Part shown: one piece after another, positions 1 through 13,736 of the stretch
Numbering within the stretch: position 1 is the stretch's first letter
Layout of the letters: the number at the start of each line of letters is the position of its first letter
Source of the DNA: Apis mellifera
Taxonomy: Eukaryota; Arthropoda; Insecta; Hymenoptera; Apidae
Length of the DNA: 64,000 nt
Reading direction: 5' to 3'
Assembly: GCF_003254395.2 (NCBI RefSeq)
Contig: NC_037645.1
Coordinates: 9,919,229 to 9,983,228 of the forward strand
Made by a program: the position numbers and the translations under genes
The notes under the pieces: generated by a model
Told to the model about the DNA's origin: nothing
Databases searched by the model: none
Seen by the model: only the letters and a program-made list of their open reading frames with translations

Positions 1-172
1 ATTATTTAATAGTCGTTTATTCGGCTTTAATCAATTTCATACGTTCGTGGGATGTCTGAAAAAAAAAAAATTGCTTAAAAATACGCAATAAATAAATAAA
101 GTGTAAAAATATACATAATAAAATTTTTGAAATATTCATTTACTAAAAATTTCCAAACAAACAGAGAAAAAT

Positions 173-206
<34 letters not shown>

Positions 207-717
207 GAAACAAAAAGAACGAAATTCAAACCTCTCAGCCTGGAAAAGTTTACTTTTTTATTTTTTTCAGCCATCCCTCGAATCGAAAACAGGATCGTGG
301 CGCAGCAGATCAGCATTTCTTCTTCTCCTTTACACACACAGACACACACACACACACACACATCATCCCTCGAACACACTACTGTATACTACTTTCTTTC
401 AAAAAACCCTCTGTTCTCACCCGCTTTTCGTGTCTCTCCGTCTTCTTCTGTCTCTCTCTGTCTGAATCTTGTGTCCTCGTTCTCCGCTATAATTATGTTC
501 GTAGACTCTACACAGCGCCCTCTAACCGCTTCGTCCTCCATCTCTCTCTCTCTTTCTCTCTGTTTCTTTTTTCCCCATCTCTCTCTCTCTCTCTTTCTCT
601 GTCTCTATGCCTCTCGAGTCCGCCATTTTCTCAGTTGCTTCTTAACCTCTCATATCTGTCTTGTATATTTATGTGTACGTTTTTTCTAACTCTTCTCTTT
701 TCTGTTTTACTTTACAG

Positions 718-742
718 AGATACTCTGCACAGCGGGCAAAAG
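718..742 (+). other. possible 25-nt microexon
   Basis: A long pyrimidine tract ending CTGTTTTACTTTACAG precedes 25 nt (AGATACTCTGCACAGCGGGC then AAAAG), followed by GTACGAG. The acceptor is strong and the donor moderate. No protein family can be recognised in 25 nt. Confidence 0.25.
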
Positions 743-1163
743 GTACGAGCCTCCCCTACATTACAGTTGTCTCTTCTTTATTTTTCTTTCTTTTCTCTTT
801 TCGTTCTTCTTCTTCTTCTTCTTCTTCTTTTTTGTTTTTTTCTCTTCTTCTTCTTCTTCTTCTTCTTCTTCTTCTTCATACGGGGTGAGGCACACACAAG
901 CGTGATAATAAATAAATATTTTTACAAATATCAATGGTATAAGAAAAATGTTAATAGGCAAAAAAAAAAGTGTTTTTTTATATTTTGAAAAATCACACTT
1001 TTTAATCTGCTTTCATATTCTTGTTGACATGATCGATCATTTAAACTTAAGTTTGTTTATTCATTATTTTCTGTATCGGCGATATTGTATAGAATTATTT
1101 AATTTAATTTATCACGTTTTTCGAATCGTCCCCATCTCGTATGTCCCACTTTTTCCCCTCATT

Positions 1164-1195
<32 letters not shown>

Positions 1196-2199
1196 TTTCG
1201 TCGTCTCTTCCGACTCTTTGTCCCTCACGTGTTCATCTTTCTCTGTCTCTCCAACAAGTCACTCTCCACCCTAGAATTGTTATAATACTGTTGAATACTC
1301 GCTGATAGATTTATATAGAGGATCGCTGCACGTCCTTGCGAGGAAATTAGCTTTTTCTCCCTAGAAATTCGAATAATTCTCGTCTAGGTGTTTTTTCAAG
1401 GTGTTAGTAGGATTCTTTTCGAGAAGGTGAGTCGATCGAGGATGTGAGAATTGAGAGAACGAATGAAAGGTTTGGATATATTTGTCTGCTTATATTTTTT
1501 AAAAAAAAAACTACGATTGTGGACTTGTGTTTGGAAAAATAAAATGCGAAGGAAAAATGTGACAAGTTATTCCTGAGAAAATAACATATTTTTCTTGTCA
1601 ATTTGGTATAGAAATTATCTTGCAACCAGTAATAATAATGTGAATATATTATACTATATACTATAGAATATATCAAAATTCTATAATATATATATATAGT
1701 ATATGTACAGATAACAAGCAGTCCAATTTTTGCAATCATTATCTGCTTGTCTTCGAATCAAAATGATCAAATTTTCGTAAATAATTTTTATTCCATTCGA
1801 TTACGAATACGTCGTAATCAGTCGAGTCTTTTCTAGAAAAATAAAAGAAAAAGAAGAAAAACACAAGACTTATCACGTTTTCCCTACGGTCTTTAAATAT
1901 CACAATACGATCGTTTTAGTTTCGAAGGTTGAAGGGAATAAGGGACGATATACGATGCAATTTTTTTCACGTATTTCTCTCCCCCTTTCTTTCCTCTCCC
2001 GAGATTCGAGAGTTGGTCTGGATTACTTTCGAAGCGGCGTGTGTTCACGCCGATCCGCCATAGAGAAACGTGTATACCTGTTCCGTTCGTTTGCACGGAA
2101 GCCGCGAAAAGAAAATTGCCTTTTCCAACCCTCCATCGGCGTCGAGCGCCCCAGTAAAAGTTGACGATACGATCCTGCACCCGAAAAATCTCCCTCTCG

Positions 2200-2232
2200 T
2201 CTGCCTCCCGGCCTGCCTCCAATCACGTAAGT
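2200..2232 (+). other. unassigned strong donor-like site
   Basis: AATCAC|GTAAGTAAG at 2226/2227 is a near-perfect 5' splice site at the end of a GC-richer stretch (about 1990-2226). It could end an untranslated exon of a plus-strand gene. No coding exon is recognisable upstream. Confidence 0.2.
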
Positions 2233-2427
2233 AAGAGAAATTTTTTATTTATTTTTGTTTTTTTTTTCTCCATCACGTCGCGGCTTTTTTGCTTGTTTGT
2301 CTGCGGGAATATCGCGGGGATATGGGTCTCTTTCTGTGGAAGATTTTTTTTTTTTTTTACGAAACAGGGACGCGTTATTTTATAATTTTACGTTTTTATC
2401 TAACAAACATTGTACAAACGGATAAGT

Positions 2428-4386
2428 ATTTCTATCTATTTCTAAGAAATCCATATACGCAGGATCAAAAACATTTCTTTCATAAAATATTCGTGTTAAA
2501 TGTATATACACAGGATCAAAAACACTTTTTTCACAAAATATTGCCTATCCATTTATACCATATACACAGGATCAAAAACATTTCTTTCACAAAATATTTA
2601 TGTTAAATACATATACATAGGATCAAAAACACTTCTTTCAGAAAATATTGCCTATCCATTTCTAAAAAATCTATATACACAGGATCAAAAACATTTCTTT
2701 CACAAAATATTATCTATCCATTTCTAAAGAATCCATATACACAGGATCAAAAACATTTCTTTCACAAAATATTGCCTATCCATTTTTAAAGAATTCATAT
2801 ACACAAAATCAAAAATATTTCTTTCACAAAATATTGTTTATCTATTTCTAAGAAATCTATATACACATGATCAAAAACATTTCTTTCACAAAATATTTAT
2901 GTTAAATTTATATACACAGGATCAAAAACACTTCTTTCATAAAATATTTATGTTAAATTTATATACACAGGATCAAAAGTATTTCTTTCATAAAATATTT
3001 GTGTTAAATGTACATACACAGGATCAAAAACACTTTTTTCACAAAATATTGCCTATCTATTTCTAAAGAATCCATATACACAGGATCAAAAATATTTCTT
3101 TCACAAAATATTTGTGTTAAATGTATATACACAGGATCAAAAACACTTTTTTCACAAAATATTGCCTATCCATTTTTAAAGAATCCATATACATAGGATC
3201 AAAAATATTTCTTTCACAAAATATTGTCTATCCATTTCTAAGAAATCCATATAGGATCAAAAGTATTTCTTTCATAAAATATTTGTGTTAAATGTATATA
3301 CACAGGATCAAAAGTATTTCTTTCACAAAATATTTGTGTTAAATGCATATACACAGGATCAAAAACACTTTTTTCACAAAATATTGCCTATCTATTTCTA
3401 AAGAATCCATATACACAGGATTAAAAACATTTCTTTCACAAAATATTGCCTATCTATTTCTAAGGAATCTTTATACACAGGATCAAAAACATTTCTTTCA
3501 CAAAATATTGCCTATTCATATCTAAGGAATCCATACACAGGATCAAAAATATTTCATTCACAAAATATTTATATTAAATTTATATACAGAGAATCAAAAA
3601 CACTTCTTTCACAAAATATTGCTTATCTATTTCTAAGGAATCCATATACACAGGATCAAAAACATTTCTTTCACAAAATATTGTCTATCCATTTCTAAAG
3701 AATCTTTATACACAGGATCAAAAACATTTCTTTCACAAAATATTACCTATCCATTTTTAAAGAATCCATATACACAAAATTAAAAATATTTCTTTCACAA
3801 AATATTGTTTATCTATTTCTAAGAAATCTATATACACAGGATCAAAAACATTTCTTTTACAAAATATTGCCTATCCATTTTTAAAGAATCCATATACACA
3901 GGATCAAAAACATTTCTTTCACAAAATATTGCTTATCTATTTCTAAGAAATCTATATACACATGATTAAAAACATTTCTTTCACAAAATATTGCTTATCT
4001 ATTTCTAAGAAATCTATATACACAGAATCAAAAATATTTCTTTCACAAAATATTTATGTTAAATTTATATACACAGGATCAAAAACATTTCTTTCATAAA
4101 ATATTTGTGTTAAATGCATATACACAGGATCAAAAACACTTTTTTCACAAAATATTGCCTATCCATTTTTCTAAGAAATCTATATACACAAGATCAAAAA
4201 CATTTCTTTTACAAAATATTTATGTTAAATTTATATGCATAGGATCAAAAACACTTCTTTCACAAAATATTGCCTATCCATTTCTAAGGAATCCATATAC
4301 ACAGAATCAAAGACATTTCTTTCGTTAAAATATTCGTGTTAAATGCATATACACAGGATGAAAAACATTCTTTCACAAAATATATT
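2428..4386. repeat. minisatellite of interleaved 62-bp and 51-bp units, about 34 copies
   Basis: Every unit carries CAGGATCAAAAACATTTCTT then TCACAAAATATT. It continues either with a CCTATCCATTTCTAA segment (62-bp form) or with a GTGTTAAATG segment (51-bp form). The two forms alternate irregularly. ORFs in the array (repeats of IHRIKNTFFTK) are by-products of the repetition. Confidence 0.95.
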
Positions 4387-6774
4387 AATATAGAGAATGT
4401 AATCGGGATAAAGGAATACTTATACTTGAATAAGAATAAATTATAAGTGAAGAAATACGACATAAGTGAACAAATATCAGTGATCTCGTGTAATGATTGT
4501 GAACTCGGATTGCGTTTCATGAAATTGCACGATGCACTTGTGCGACTGAAGAAATAGAATCGCGAATATATTTATAAATATATCATTTACGAAGCGAGTC
4601 CGTTGGAAAAAGCAGTGGTAGAACTGGTCGAGAAGGTGGATCGAACCGCAGAGAAGACGGGGATGAATCATATTTAAATTTCAAATGCCCCTTGAGAAGG
4701 CAACATGGCCGGATATAATCGGATATCCGGACGTTCTCTCGTGGAAAGCCAGGTATTACGCGGATATCGATTTACTCGAATAACCAGCTGAAAGCAGCTA
4801 GAAATAAACTATTCTCTTCGGGCTACAACAACTCACCCCTTCTTCTCCTCCATCTTGTCCGATGTCTTTTCGATGTACATCGAAGTATATACATCGATCG
4901 ACAACAAGTATTATTTATATTAATAATATTTTCGATTGGACTTCTGTTATTATTATTATTATTATTTTACTTTGGTCTCTCATACTTGGTTTCATTTTAT
5001 CTATTTTCCTCTTTTTCGATGTGGATAGAAAGAAATTTACGAGGCGTTGAATATAGTTTTTTTTTTTTTTTTTTCGAAAGAATTTGTTTTCTCTCCTCTT
5101 TTCCTCTCCACTTCTCTTTTAACCAATTATGCAATTTTCGATTGCACCGCGATTTTTACGATCGCTTCCCGTTCCTCCTTTTTTGATAATCCTGCGATAG
5201 TATAACACGTCAATTTTCTGTCGAATTCAGCCGCGGCCGGATTTCAACTTTTTGAAACGCAAACGATCGGTAGAAATGGGCTTTGTGTTATGTGTGTATT
5301 TGACGTGCACCAATTATCGCGTGTCTTTGCCAAATTCGCCGCCATAATACTCGGCCCGGTAATCGATAACAAATTTTCCATTTTGTCTCTCCATTATTAT
5401 ATTCTCTTCCTCCTTTCGAACATCGGATTTTGATATAATAACATTGTTCGTTCAAAGAGAGAAATTGTCCCCCTGTTATTTTGTCATACTCGTTATAACG
5501 AATTTTTAACAAACCTAACCTTAAATATATCGTAACAACATTTCGATTACCGATCGAATTGTTACCAACTGAAAATTATTATAGGCTTCAATCATTCCAC
5601 AAATATTATCGTACTTTAAATTAAAGTACTTTCTTTCCAAATATACGTTGAAATTCGTCCATTAGAATCCATCTCGTCGCTCTTCTTTTCTCAACAACTC
5701 TTCTTTATCCCTGAAAAAGAGTAAAGGCTCGATCGATAAGTTAGATCCACGTACCGAAAGAAAGTATTCAAATACCGATCGAGAACAGATATAAATACAG
5801 ATCTCGTTTCACGAATATCCACTGTCTCAAACGATTTCTAATAACAAGATCGACGAGGAGCAACAACGAGGATAAAATAAATAATAATTTCATCTCGAAT
5901 TATTGCCGAAATATTACAAAGGAACGAAAAGAGAGAGGAGACACCGCTCGAGGGTGGTCGAACAATTACAAGGCAATAAAAATCAATCGGAAACGAATTT
6001 TTCTCCCTCCTCCTCCTCCTTCCTCCGTCCATTCGATCGCGGCAATCGAATTTTCGAACGGCGAAAAAGCGTGGAACGGGCGGCGGACGCGTGTCGCCGC
6101 GGTTCATCAGGACGCATTGACACATTCCGTCGATATTCCACGTCGAATATCGGCGTGGCTCCGTTCTCGATAACGAGGCCGCGCGACAAAGCCTTTCTCC
6201 TCCATACCATCCCCCCCTCCCTTCCCTCTTCTACGATCACCGATCGCTGGATGCACTCGAGTTTTCGTGTGCCCCTACCACACATACACACAGACACACA
6301 CTCGTCTGATCCTTGCTCCCCTTTGTCCCGCCCTCCTGTATCTCTCGATTTCGAGTGGCGTGTCCGGATCCTCGAGGGCTGCTATTAATCTCCTCGAATC
6401 GTTAATTAACCGTTTGATGCTGGACCCACTTAACGGTGGACAGTGTTTGTCGACTCGAAACTGTCCCTGTCCCCAACAGTGCACGTGTTTGGAAATTGGG
6501 TGGCCAGTTTTTCGACGGATAGTTGCGGGGATGGGTGGTGGAATTTGGGGGGAGGTTGATGGAGCAGTTTGCTCGTGATATTAACACATCGGTTGATGGT
6601 GTACTGTGAGGGCGTACACGGCGTACTCGCCTCGACGAGTTTCGCCTCGTTCTTCGAAATTGATCGAAAGGCGCGAACATCTCTTGGGAAACGATTTTAA
6701 AAATTTATTTAACTCCTCGATTCGATTGATCTTAATCTCAATGATTTTCGTTAAAAATTGTATACTAACAACAT
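4387..6774. other. single-copy noncoding DNA with a GC-rich island
   Basis: AT-rich sequence with an (AAT)n run near 4948-4966, a T-run at about 5058-5074 and GC-richer DNA at 4620-4760 and 5990-6660. Overlapping ORFs lie on both strands of the second island, none with a recognisable domain. Confidence 0.6.
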
Positions 6775-8270
6775 TTACTTAATAGATAACAATCCTATAG
6801 AGAGATATTTATTTTCCATATATTTATATTAAATATTCGAAGGATAAAGTAGGTAATTTAATATGGCGATAATATTAATATAGTTGTCGTAGTATTAACA
6901 ACACCTAAAAATATTTACTAATGAGGATAACTCTGGAGAATTTTATTCTTCATAACAATATCTACAATATCTACTAATGAATATAATTCTGGAAATTTAT
7001 TCTCCTCATGTTTATGTGAAATCGAATATTCGAAGGATAAAGTAGATAATTTAATATGGCGCTAGTATCGCTCGTATTAACATAATATAATCCTTATAAT
7101 ATTAACATCGTTACAAATCATAACGATACCTGCAATATCTACTATAATGAATATATAATTCTTGAAAAATTTATTCTCCTCATATTCGTATTAATTTGAA
7201 TATTTGAAAGATAAAGTAGATAATTTAATATGGCGCTGGTCGTCATAATATTAAAATCATTACAAATCATAACAATACCTGCAATATTTATTAATAAATA
7301 TAATTTTGGAAAAATTTATTCTCCTCATATCAGTTTGAATATTTAAAGGATAAAGTAGATAATTTAATATGGCGCTAGTATCACTGGTCGAATCTTAACA
7401 ATACCTACAACAACTAATAATGAGCATATGTCGCTAATATCGTTGGTCGTCATAATATTAACGAATTAGTAAGCATAACTCTGAAGAATTTTATTCTTCT
7501 CATATTTTTATTAATTCGAATATTCGAAAGATAAACTAGATAATTTAATATAGCACTAGTATCGCTAGTATTAACATAGTTGTCATAGTATTAACGTTAC
7601 TACGAATCATAATAATATCTATAAGACATATTGAATATAACCCTGGAAAAATTTATTCTCCTTATTCGCATTAATTCGAATATTCGAAGGATGAAGTAGA
7701 TAATTTAATATGGCGCTAGTATCGCCGGTCGTCATAATATTAACATCACTACAAATCATAACAATATTTACAACAGCTACTAGTGAGAATAACTCTGGAG
7801 AATTTTATTCTTCTCATATTTTTATTAATTTGAATATTTGAAGAATAAAGAATAAAGATAATCTAATATGGCGCTAGTATCGCTAGTATTAACATAATAT
7901 AATCGTCATAACATTAACATCATTACAAATTATAACAACACAGCTAACATCTACTAATGAATATAATTTTAGAAAAATTTATTTTCCTCATTTCTATGAA
8001 ATTAAATATTTGAAGGATAAAATAGATAATTTAATATGGCGCTAGTATCGCTAGTCGTCATAGCATTAACATTCCTACGAATTCTAATAATACTTACAAC
8101 AGCTACTAGTAAGCATAACTCTGAAAAATTTTATTCTTCTCATATTTTTATTAATATTCGAAGAATAAAATTAACATGGCGCTAGTATCGCTGATCGTCA
8201 CATTAACGTATCATCATAACTCTGGACAAATTTACTCTCTTCATATTAATTAAAATTAAATTAACATCGC
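6775..8270. repeat. degenerate tandem array, about 9 units of 140-190 bp
   Basis: The landmark AATATGGCGCTAGTATCGCT recurs near 6860, 7052, 7230, 7367, 7548, 7708, 7869, 8035 and 8176. It is followed by a TCATAATATTAACAT segment and a CTGGAAAAATTTATTCTCCT segment. Units are diverged and carry indels. Confidence 0.9.
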
Positions 8271-8981
8271 ACAATTAATTACAAAATCGAATCTAAGAGT
8301 AACAATTAAACAAAAACCAAACATCGTAATCACCTGCTGTTCAAAAATCATCGAACAATCATCTGTTCGATTGAAAACCCATTCAAATTCCACATGGATC
8401 GTTGCCCAAAATTCATCTTACCCTTCATCATCGAACATTAACGGCACATCTCTCCCTTCGAGGACTCCCCATCCTCATCCGCGATGATGTCATGCGTGTT
8501 TATTAAACACTGTCGACCAGCGCATTCAGTTTGCCCATTGATCGGGGAAAGCGGATCTCCACTGGATGGCCGAGCAAGTGAAACGGACGAGCGGGAAACC
8601 TGAGAAGCTTAACGGATATGTACGTCGAATGTTCCGTCCTAGGTCCGGATAATTTAGGTCAGCTTCAGGTCGAAATCCATCGGGGTCAGCTCCCCTCGCA
8701 CAGATGATGATCGTATCCTTCGATACCTAACAATGGTCATTAGCGCGTCAGACGCCCTGTCGATGCCTTGCAAGAAGATCACGGGGCTGATAAACATGGC
8801 CGCCACTGGTCTAATGGCGGATAGATACTCCGGATCGTTGCTACCACAGATTTCTTGGTCGGGTTAACCTTAATCCATCGTTCTGTCTCAAGCTCCTGAT
8901 GAGATCTTTTGATATTTTTTTTCCATCAGAAATCACCAAAGTGAAGATAATCCTTTCGAGTAACTCGTTAATAGGAGAAAT
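8271..8981. other. single-copy noncoding island
   Basis: About 8380-8880 is GC-richer than its surroundings and free of simple repeats, with stops in all frames. It may be a conserved regulatory block between two arrays; this is inference. Confidence 0.5.
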
Positions 8982-9119
8982 ATAATTTTATCCATCGTGT
9001 TTTATAATATTCTAGCATTTATCATTTATTATAATTTTATCCATCGTGTTTTATAATATTCTAGCATTTATTATTTATTATAATTTTATCCATCGTGTTT
9101 TATAGCATTTATCATTTAT
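8982..9119. repeat. 49-bp tandem repeat, 2.8 copies
   Basis: Units start near 8982, 9031 and 9080 and share TTTTATCCATCGTGTTTTAT followed by CTAGCATTTAT. The third unit is shortened. Near-identity implies recent amplification. Confidence 0.95.
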
Positions 9120-10844
9120 TAACATTTGGCATCGATCGTGGTTTTTTAAAGTTCTTTCAAAATACTAGGAATAAAATTTAATAATTATTCAAGTATGATT
9201 TGAAATTGGCTTTATATTTGAAATTGGATATCTGTTTTTCTACAATTTTCTACTTTTTCAAACATTTTCACTTATCCCCTCTTGCTGTTAATTTTCTATT
9301 TTTAGCTCCAATATTTTGTTCCATTTGCATCTTTAGACAAAAATTGAATCAGCTCGATAAAATTGCATTGATCAATGTAACAATTATTATTTGTATCCTT
9401 TTGTTACGTGTATCGTAACATTGTGCAACATTTCCGATCTAATTCTCCACGGTTGCCAGCATTATTTACATTTTCGTCGCCTCTTTCGTGTTCGCATCTC
9501 ATGTTTGAGGACGCGACATTCGATAAGGGTCGTCTTCACTCACTGTATCCTCCTCCTCCTCCACGTTCATGCATGCACATTATGTATAGGGATCACTTTA
9601 ACGCGGCTTGCATTAAAAGGAGGTGGACGCCTTCATGAAACATTCAGGCCGAGCCTAAAACCGCGCATACGCGAATCCTGGCTTGACCAAATGCAAAACA
9701 AATTCGAATCAACCCGGTTTCCTTCCCCGATTAATCGTGAAAATCGTGTTTTCAACCGTGTTTTAAATATTCGTGCGAATTTGAGAGGACTGGAGAGATT
9801 AATAATTTAGAAATTTTATTTACGTATTTAAATTTTACGAGATTGAAAATTAGAAGAATTGAAAATTCGGTTTAAGAAAATTCATTTCGTGTAAACGCAT
9901 GTGTATAAGTAATTTATTTTGTCGAAAGGAAATTAAAATGACATCCATTCAATTTCTGTGACTATAAGAATTCGTACAATCGTCGATTCTACGAAGAGGA
10001 GATTCTCCTTTCCTCCCGTTCTTAAAATGCATTCCAGAGTTTCCTTCCCTCGAGCTCATGTTCCATTAGCTGAACCGTACAATTATAATATCTCGTATCC
10101 CTTCGTTCCTCTCCTTTCTTTGCCTCGTCTAACGAGGCCGCATGTCCCTCAGGACGAACAACGTCTGCTACGTTCCATTGATATTTTCCAACTTTTGCCT
10201 TCCCGGTATCTCTGACCAATCGTAGTAAGGAGCTCGATAATTGATGGATAACTTTGAAAAGTTGTCACAAAAATGCCTAGAAAGAATGGAAAGTAGTGGT
10301 TGAGTTAGCTTCAATCCTCTAGAGTCTTTGCAATAATAAAATTAATTTATTGGAAAGTTCAGATGCTAATGAAGAAGATATATATCACATGAATTCAGAA
10401 AGTTTCAAAGGTTTCGATTTTGAGGGGAAGTTGAAAGAGTTTCAACTCCTGAACAGTTCAAAAAAGTTCAAAAAGTTCCACTTTCCGTGCTCATCTCGTG
10501 AATTCTTCAACGTGGGATACGTTGTTCTTTCAGTTCTTCACAGCTGATCCCAATAACTCTTTAGAGATATTCTAATCTAAGAAATATTCGAGAGTGAAGA
10601 TCGTCATTTCTCAAAGTTCCCAAGAGACTGAGGATTCTTCTCTAAATAATGCCATTGGGACTGTATATGGCTGTCTCAATATTGTCTCAAAATCTCAAAT
10701 CTCAAAATAATCTTTATTTGAATTACTTCTAACAACTATATAAAGCAAAGGGCTCCTCCTCCAAATTCTTGAAAAATCGTCCTCAACGTTCCAACGAGAA
10801 TGTTCGATTCAGTATTGAAATTGAAAATGAAATTTGAATTTTGA
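9120..10844. other. single-copy noncoding DNA
   Basis: AT-rich with a GC-richer patch at 9410-9760. Short ORFs of up to 139 codons overlap on the plus strand without any known motif; I do not support a gene. Confidence 0.55.
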
Positions 10845-12342
10845 AAATTCTAATAATAAAAAAAAAGTAATATAAATTCGAGGTGAACGCAAGATACGAT
10901 GAAATTAATGGAGAGTTTAAACTGGAAGCGTTTACAAACTTGTTAAGTCGGTGCACGCGTGCTGTCAAAAAGCAAAGGAGGCGAAGATTCTGATAATAAT
11001 AATAATAATAAAAAAAAGAAAAAGTAATATAAATTCGAGGTGAACGCAAAATACCATGGAATTAATAGAAAATTTAAACTGGAGACGTTTACAAACTTGT
11101 TAAGTACACGCGAGCTGTCAAGAAGCAAAGGAGGCGAAGATTCTGATAATCGTGAAGATTCTGATAATAATAAAAAAAAAAAAGTAATATAAATTCGAGG
11201 TGAACGCAAAATACGATGAAATTAATGGAGAATTTAAACTGGAGACGTTTACAAACTTGTTAAGTCGGTTAAGCATGCGTGCTGTCAAGAAGCAAAGGAG
11301 ACGAAGATTCTGATAATCGTGAAAATTCTGACAATAATAATAACAATAATAAAAGAAAAATAATATAAATTCGAAGGCAAAATACGATGAAATTATATAA
11401 ATTATATAAATTTGAACGCAAAATACGATGGAATTAATGGAGAATTTAAACTGGAGACGTTTACAAACTTGTTAAGTGCACGCACGCTGTCAAGAAGCAA
11501 AGGAGGTGAAGATTCTGACAATAATAATAATAATAATAAAAAAGAAAACTAATATAAATTCGAAGGCAAAATACGATGAAATTATATAAATTATATAAAT
11601 TTGAACGCAAAATACGTTGAAATTAATGGAGAATTTAAACTGGAGATGTTTACAAACTTGTTAAGTGCACGCACGCTGTCAAGAAGCAAAGAAGGCGAAG
11701 ATTCTGATAATAATAATAATAATAATAATAAAGTAATATAAATTCGAGGTGAACGCAAAATACGATGAAATTAATGGAGAGTTTAAACTGGAGATGTTTA
11801 CAAACTTGTTAAGTCGGTGCACACGTGCTGTCAAGAAGCAAAGGAGGCGAAGATTCTAATAATAAAAAAAAAGAAAAAGTAATATAAATTCGAGGTGAAT
11901 GCAAAATTCGATGAAATTAATGGAGAGTTTAAACTGGAGACCTTTACAAACTTGTTAAGTGCACGCGTGCTGTCAAGAAGCAAAGGAGGCGAAGATTCTG
12001 ATAATAATAATAATAATAATAATAAAAAAGAAAACTAATATAAATTCGAAGGAAAAATACGATGAAATTATATAAATTATATAAATTTGAACGCAAAATA
12101 CGATGAAATTAATGGAGAGTTTAAACTGGAGGCGTTTACAAACTTCTTAAGTCGGTTAAGCACGTGTGCTGTCAAGAAGCAAAGGAGGCGAAGATTCTAA
12201 TAATAAAAAAAAGAAAAAGTAATATAAATTCGAGGTGAACGCAAAATACGATGAAATTAATGGAGAATTTAAACTGGAGACGTTTACAAACTTGTTAAGT
12301 TGGTACACGCGTGCTGTCAAGAAGCAAAGGAGGCAAAGATTC

Positions 12343-12378
<36 letters not shown>

Positions 12379-12535
12379 GAAAAAGTAATATAAATTCGAG
12401 GTGAACGCAAAATAATTCCAAAACGATGGAATTAATGGAGAGTTTAAACTGAGAGGGGGGAAGAAGACGAGGCGTTTACAAACTTGTTAAGTCGGTGCAC
12501 GCGTGCTGTCAAGAAGCAAAGGAGGCGAACGATTG
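10845..12535. repeat. tandem array of about 10 units (150-190 bp), each with an AAT microsatellite
   Basis: Each unit reads GTAATATAAATTCGAGGTGA, then TTAATGGAGA, TTTACAAACTTGTTAAGT, a GC core around GCACGCGTGC, CAAGAAGCAAAGGAGGCGAA and GATTCTGATAATAATAA. The AAT run varies from about 2 to 11 units between copies. The core varies mainly at CpG sites. Confidence 0.95.
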
Positions 12536-13736
12536 AACTCCTTCCTAGGCGGATGAGGCGAAGGGGGAGGGGTAACTTTCATTTTCCGCAACAGCGAGCT
12601 CGCCCTCTCGATCCACGCTCGACGAAATAATCGGGGGTGGGAGGGGGTTAATTTTGCGCAAGGATTGTTTTGCCGCGCTCCGCTCAAAAAGCGGCGTGGA
12701 GAGACAACTAGCGCCACACTCGGGCTGGGATTAATCGGCCCGCAGTTTTGCGAGCCCGTAATCTTATCTGGGGATGGAATTCTTCGACCCTTTGTCTACC
12801 GATTTCACGGGATGGTTAATCAACAACCAACAGACGTTGTTAGATTTTTGCCAAGATTTGAACGTACGTTTCCATGAAGATGATGATGGAAGATAAAACT
12901 TGAAGGAAGAAGAAATGTAGCGATACGGGTTTGACGAAGTTTGATTTCTTTTTTTTTTTAAATCGAAATTTCGATCTTCTTCTTCTTCTTTTCAATTACG
13001 AGGAAATTATTTAAAGATCTTTTCGAATTTTTATTTCCACTTTTGCGGATCACAAATCGATTTTGGAACGGAAGGGGAGAGGCGACAGGAATTTGTGCGA
13101 ATTTCTCGAGCTCAAAGGGATCGCATCCTTTTCGTTAACGTATTAATTAACGTTCCTGTCGTGAAAGCTGTATAAAGACTTGGTTAGAATCTTGCTCCAT
13201 CGACGAATTTCGAAATATCCTTCCTCCCCTTTTTCTTCTTATATACTCAATTTAAATGTTCTTTAAAAAAATAAATTTTACTTGCAGTTAAAATTCATCG
13301 ATATTATTTTGCCGATGAAACAAATTATTTCAAAGTTTCTTTCGAAATTTCGAGAATTCGTTTAGAAATTTTCTATACTCTCAACTTCAAACTTCATATA
13401 ATATAATATAATATATACGTTTATATAACTTTCCTGATACAATTCTGCAGATTCTACCTTCCGTACGTAATAAATGAGAAACATTCGAACTCGTTGCGAA
13501 GCCATCGAAATCGTGATAAAATTATCGTGAAATCCTTCTACCACCAAAGAAGCCATCCCTCACCTCTCCCCGGTATATACGTGTTATAAAGTTATGAGCG
13601 GGGAGGAGTAACGGTAAAATCTAGAATGAGAAGCCCGGTTAGATCTCCCCAGTCGTAAATTTAATGCGATTGCAGTAAAATTGCCCTCACTATCTCCTCT
13701 ATTAACTTCCCAACTTCGCGCTTTTCTATTCCCGCC
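12536..13736. other. single-copy noncoding DNA with GC-richer patches
   Basis: GC-rich at 12540-12790 and 13540-13740, AT-rich between. No coding frame is recognisable. A CTT run lies near 12978-12990. Confidence 0.55.

Larger units (their letters stand above)
1..2427. other. noncoding, pyrimidine-rich, several microsatellites
   Basis: Single-copy AT-rich DNA with simple repeats: (AAT)n 173-202, (CA)n 332-361, (TC)n 541-610, (CTT)n 804-829 and 843-878, (TC)n about 1164-1185. ORFs here are low-complexity and not credible. The only gene-like signals are the candidate microexon and the donor listed separately. Confidence 0.7.

Noticed and set aside
2500..4328. Plus-strand ORFs with IHRIKNTFFTK-like repeats
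   Set aside because: By-products of the 62/51-bp minisatellite; they are interrupted and shift frame between unit types.
2428..4386. CRISPR-like regular spacing
   Set aside because: The whole unit is repeated with no unique spacers, and the context is a metazoan genome.
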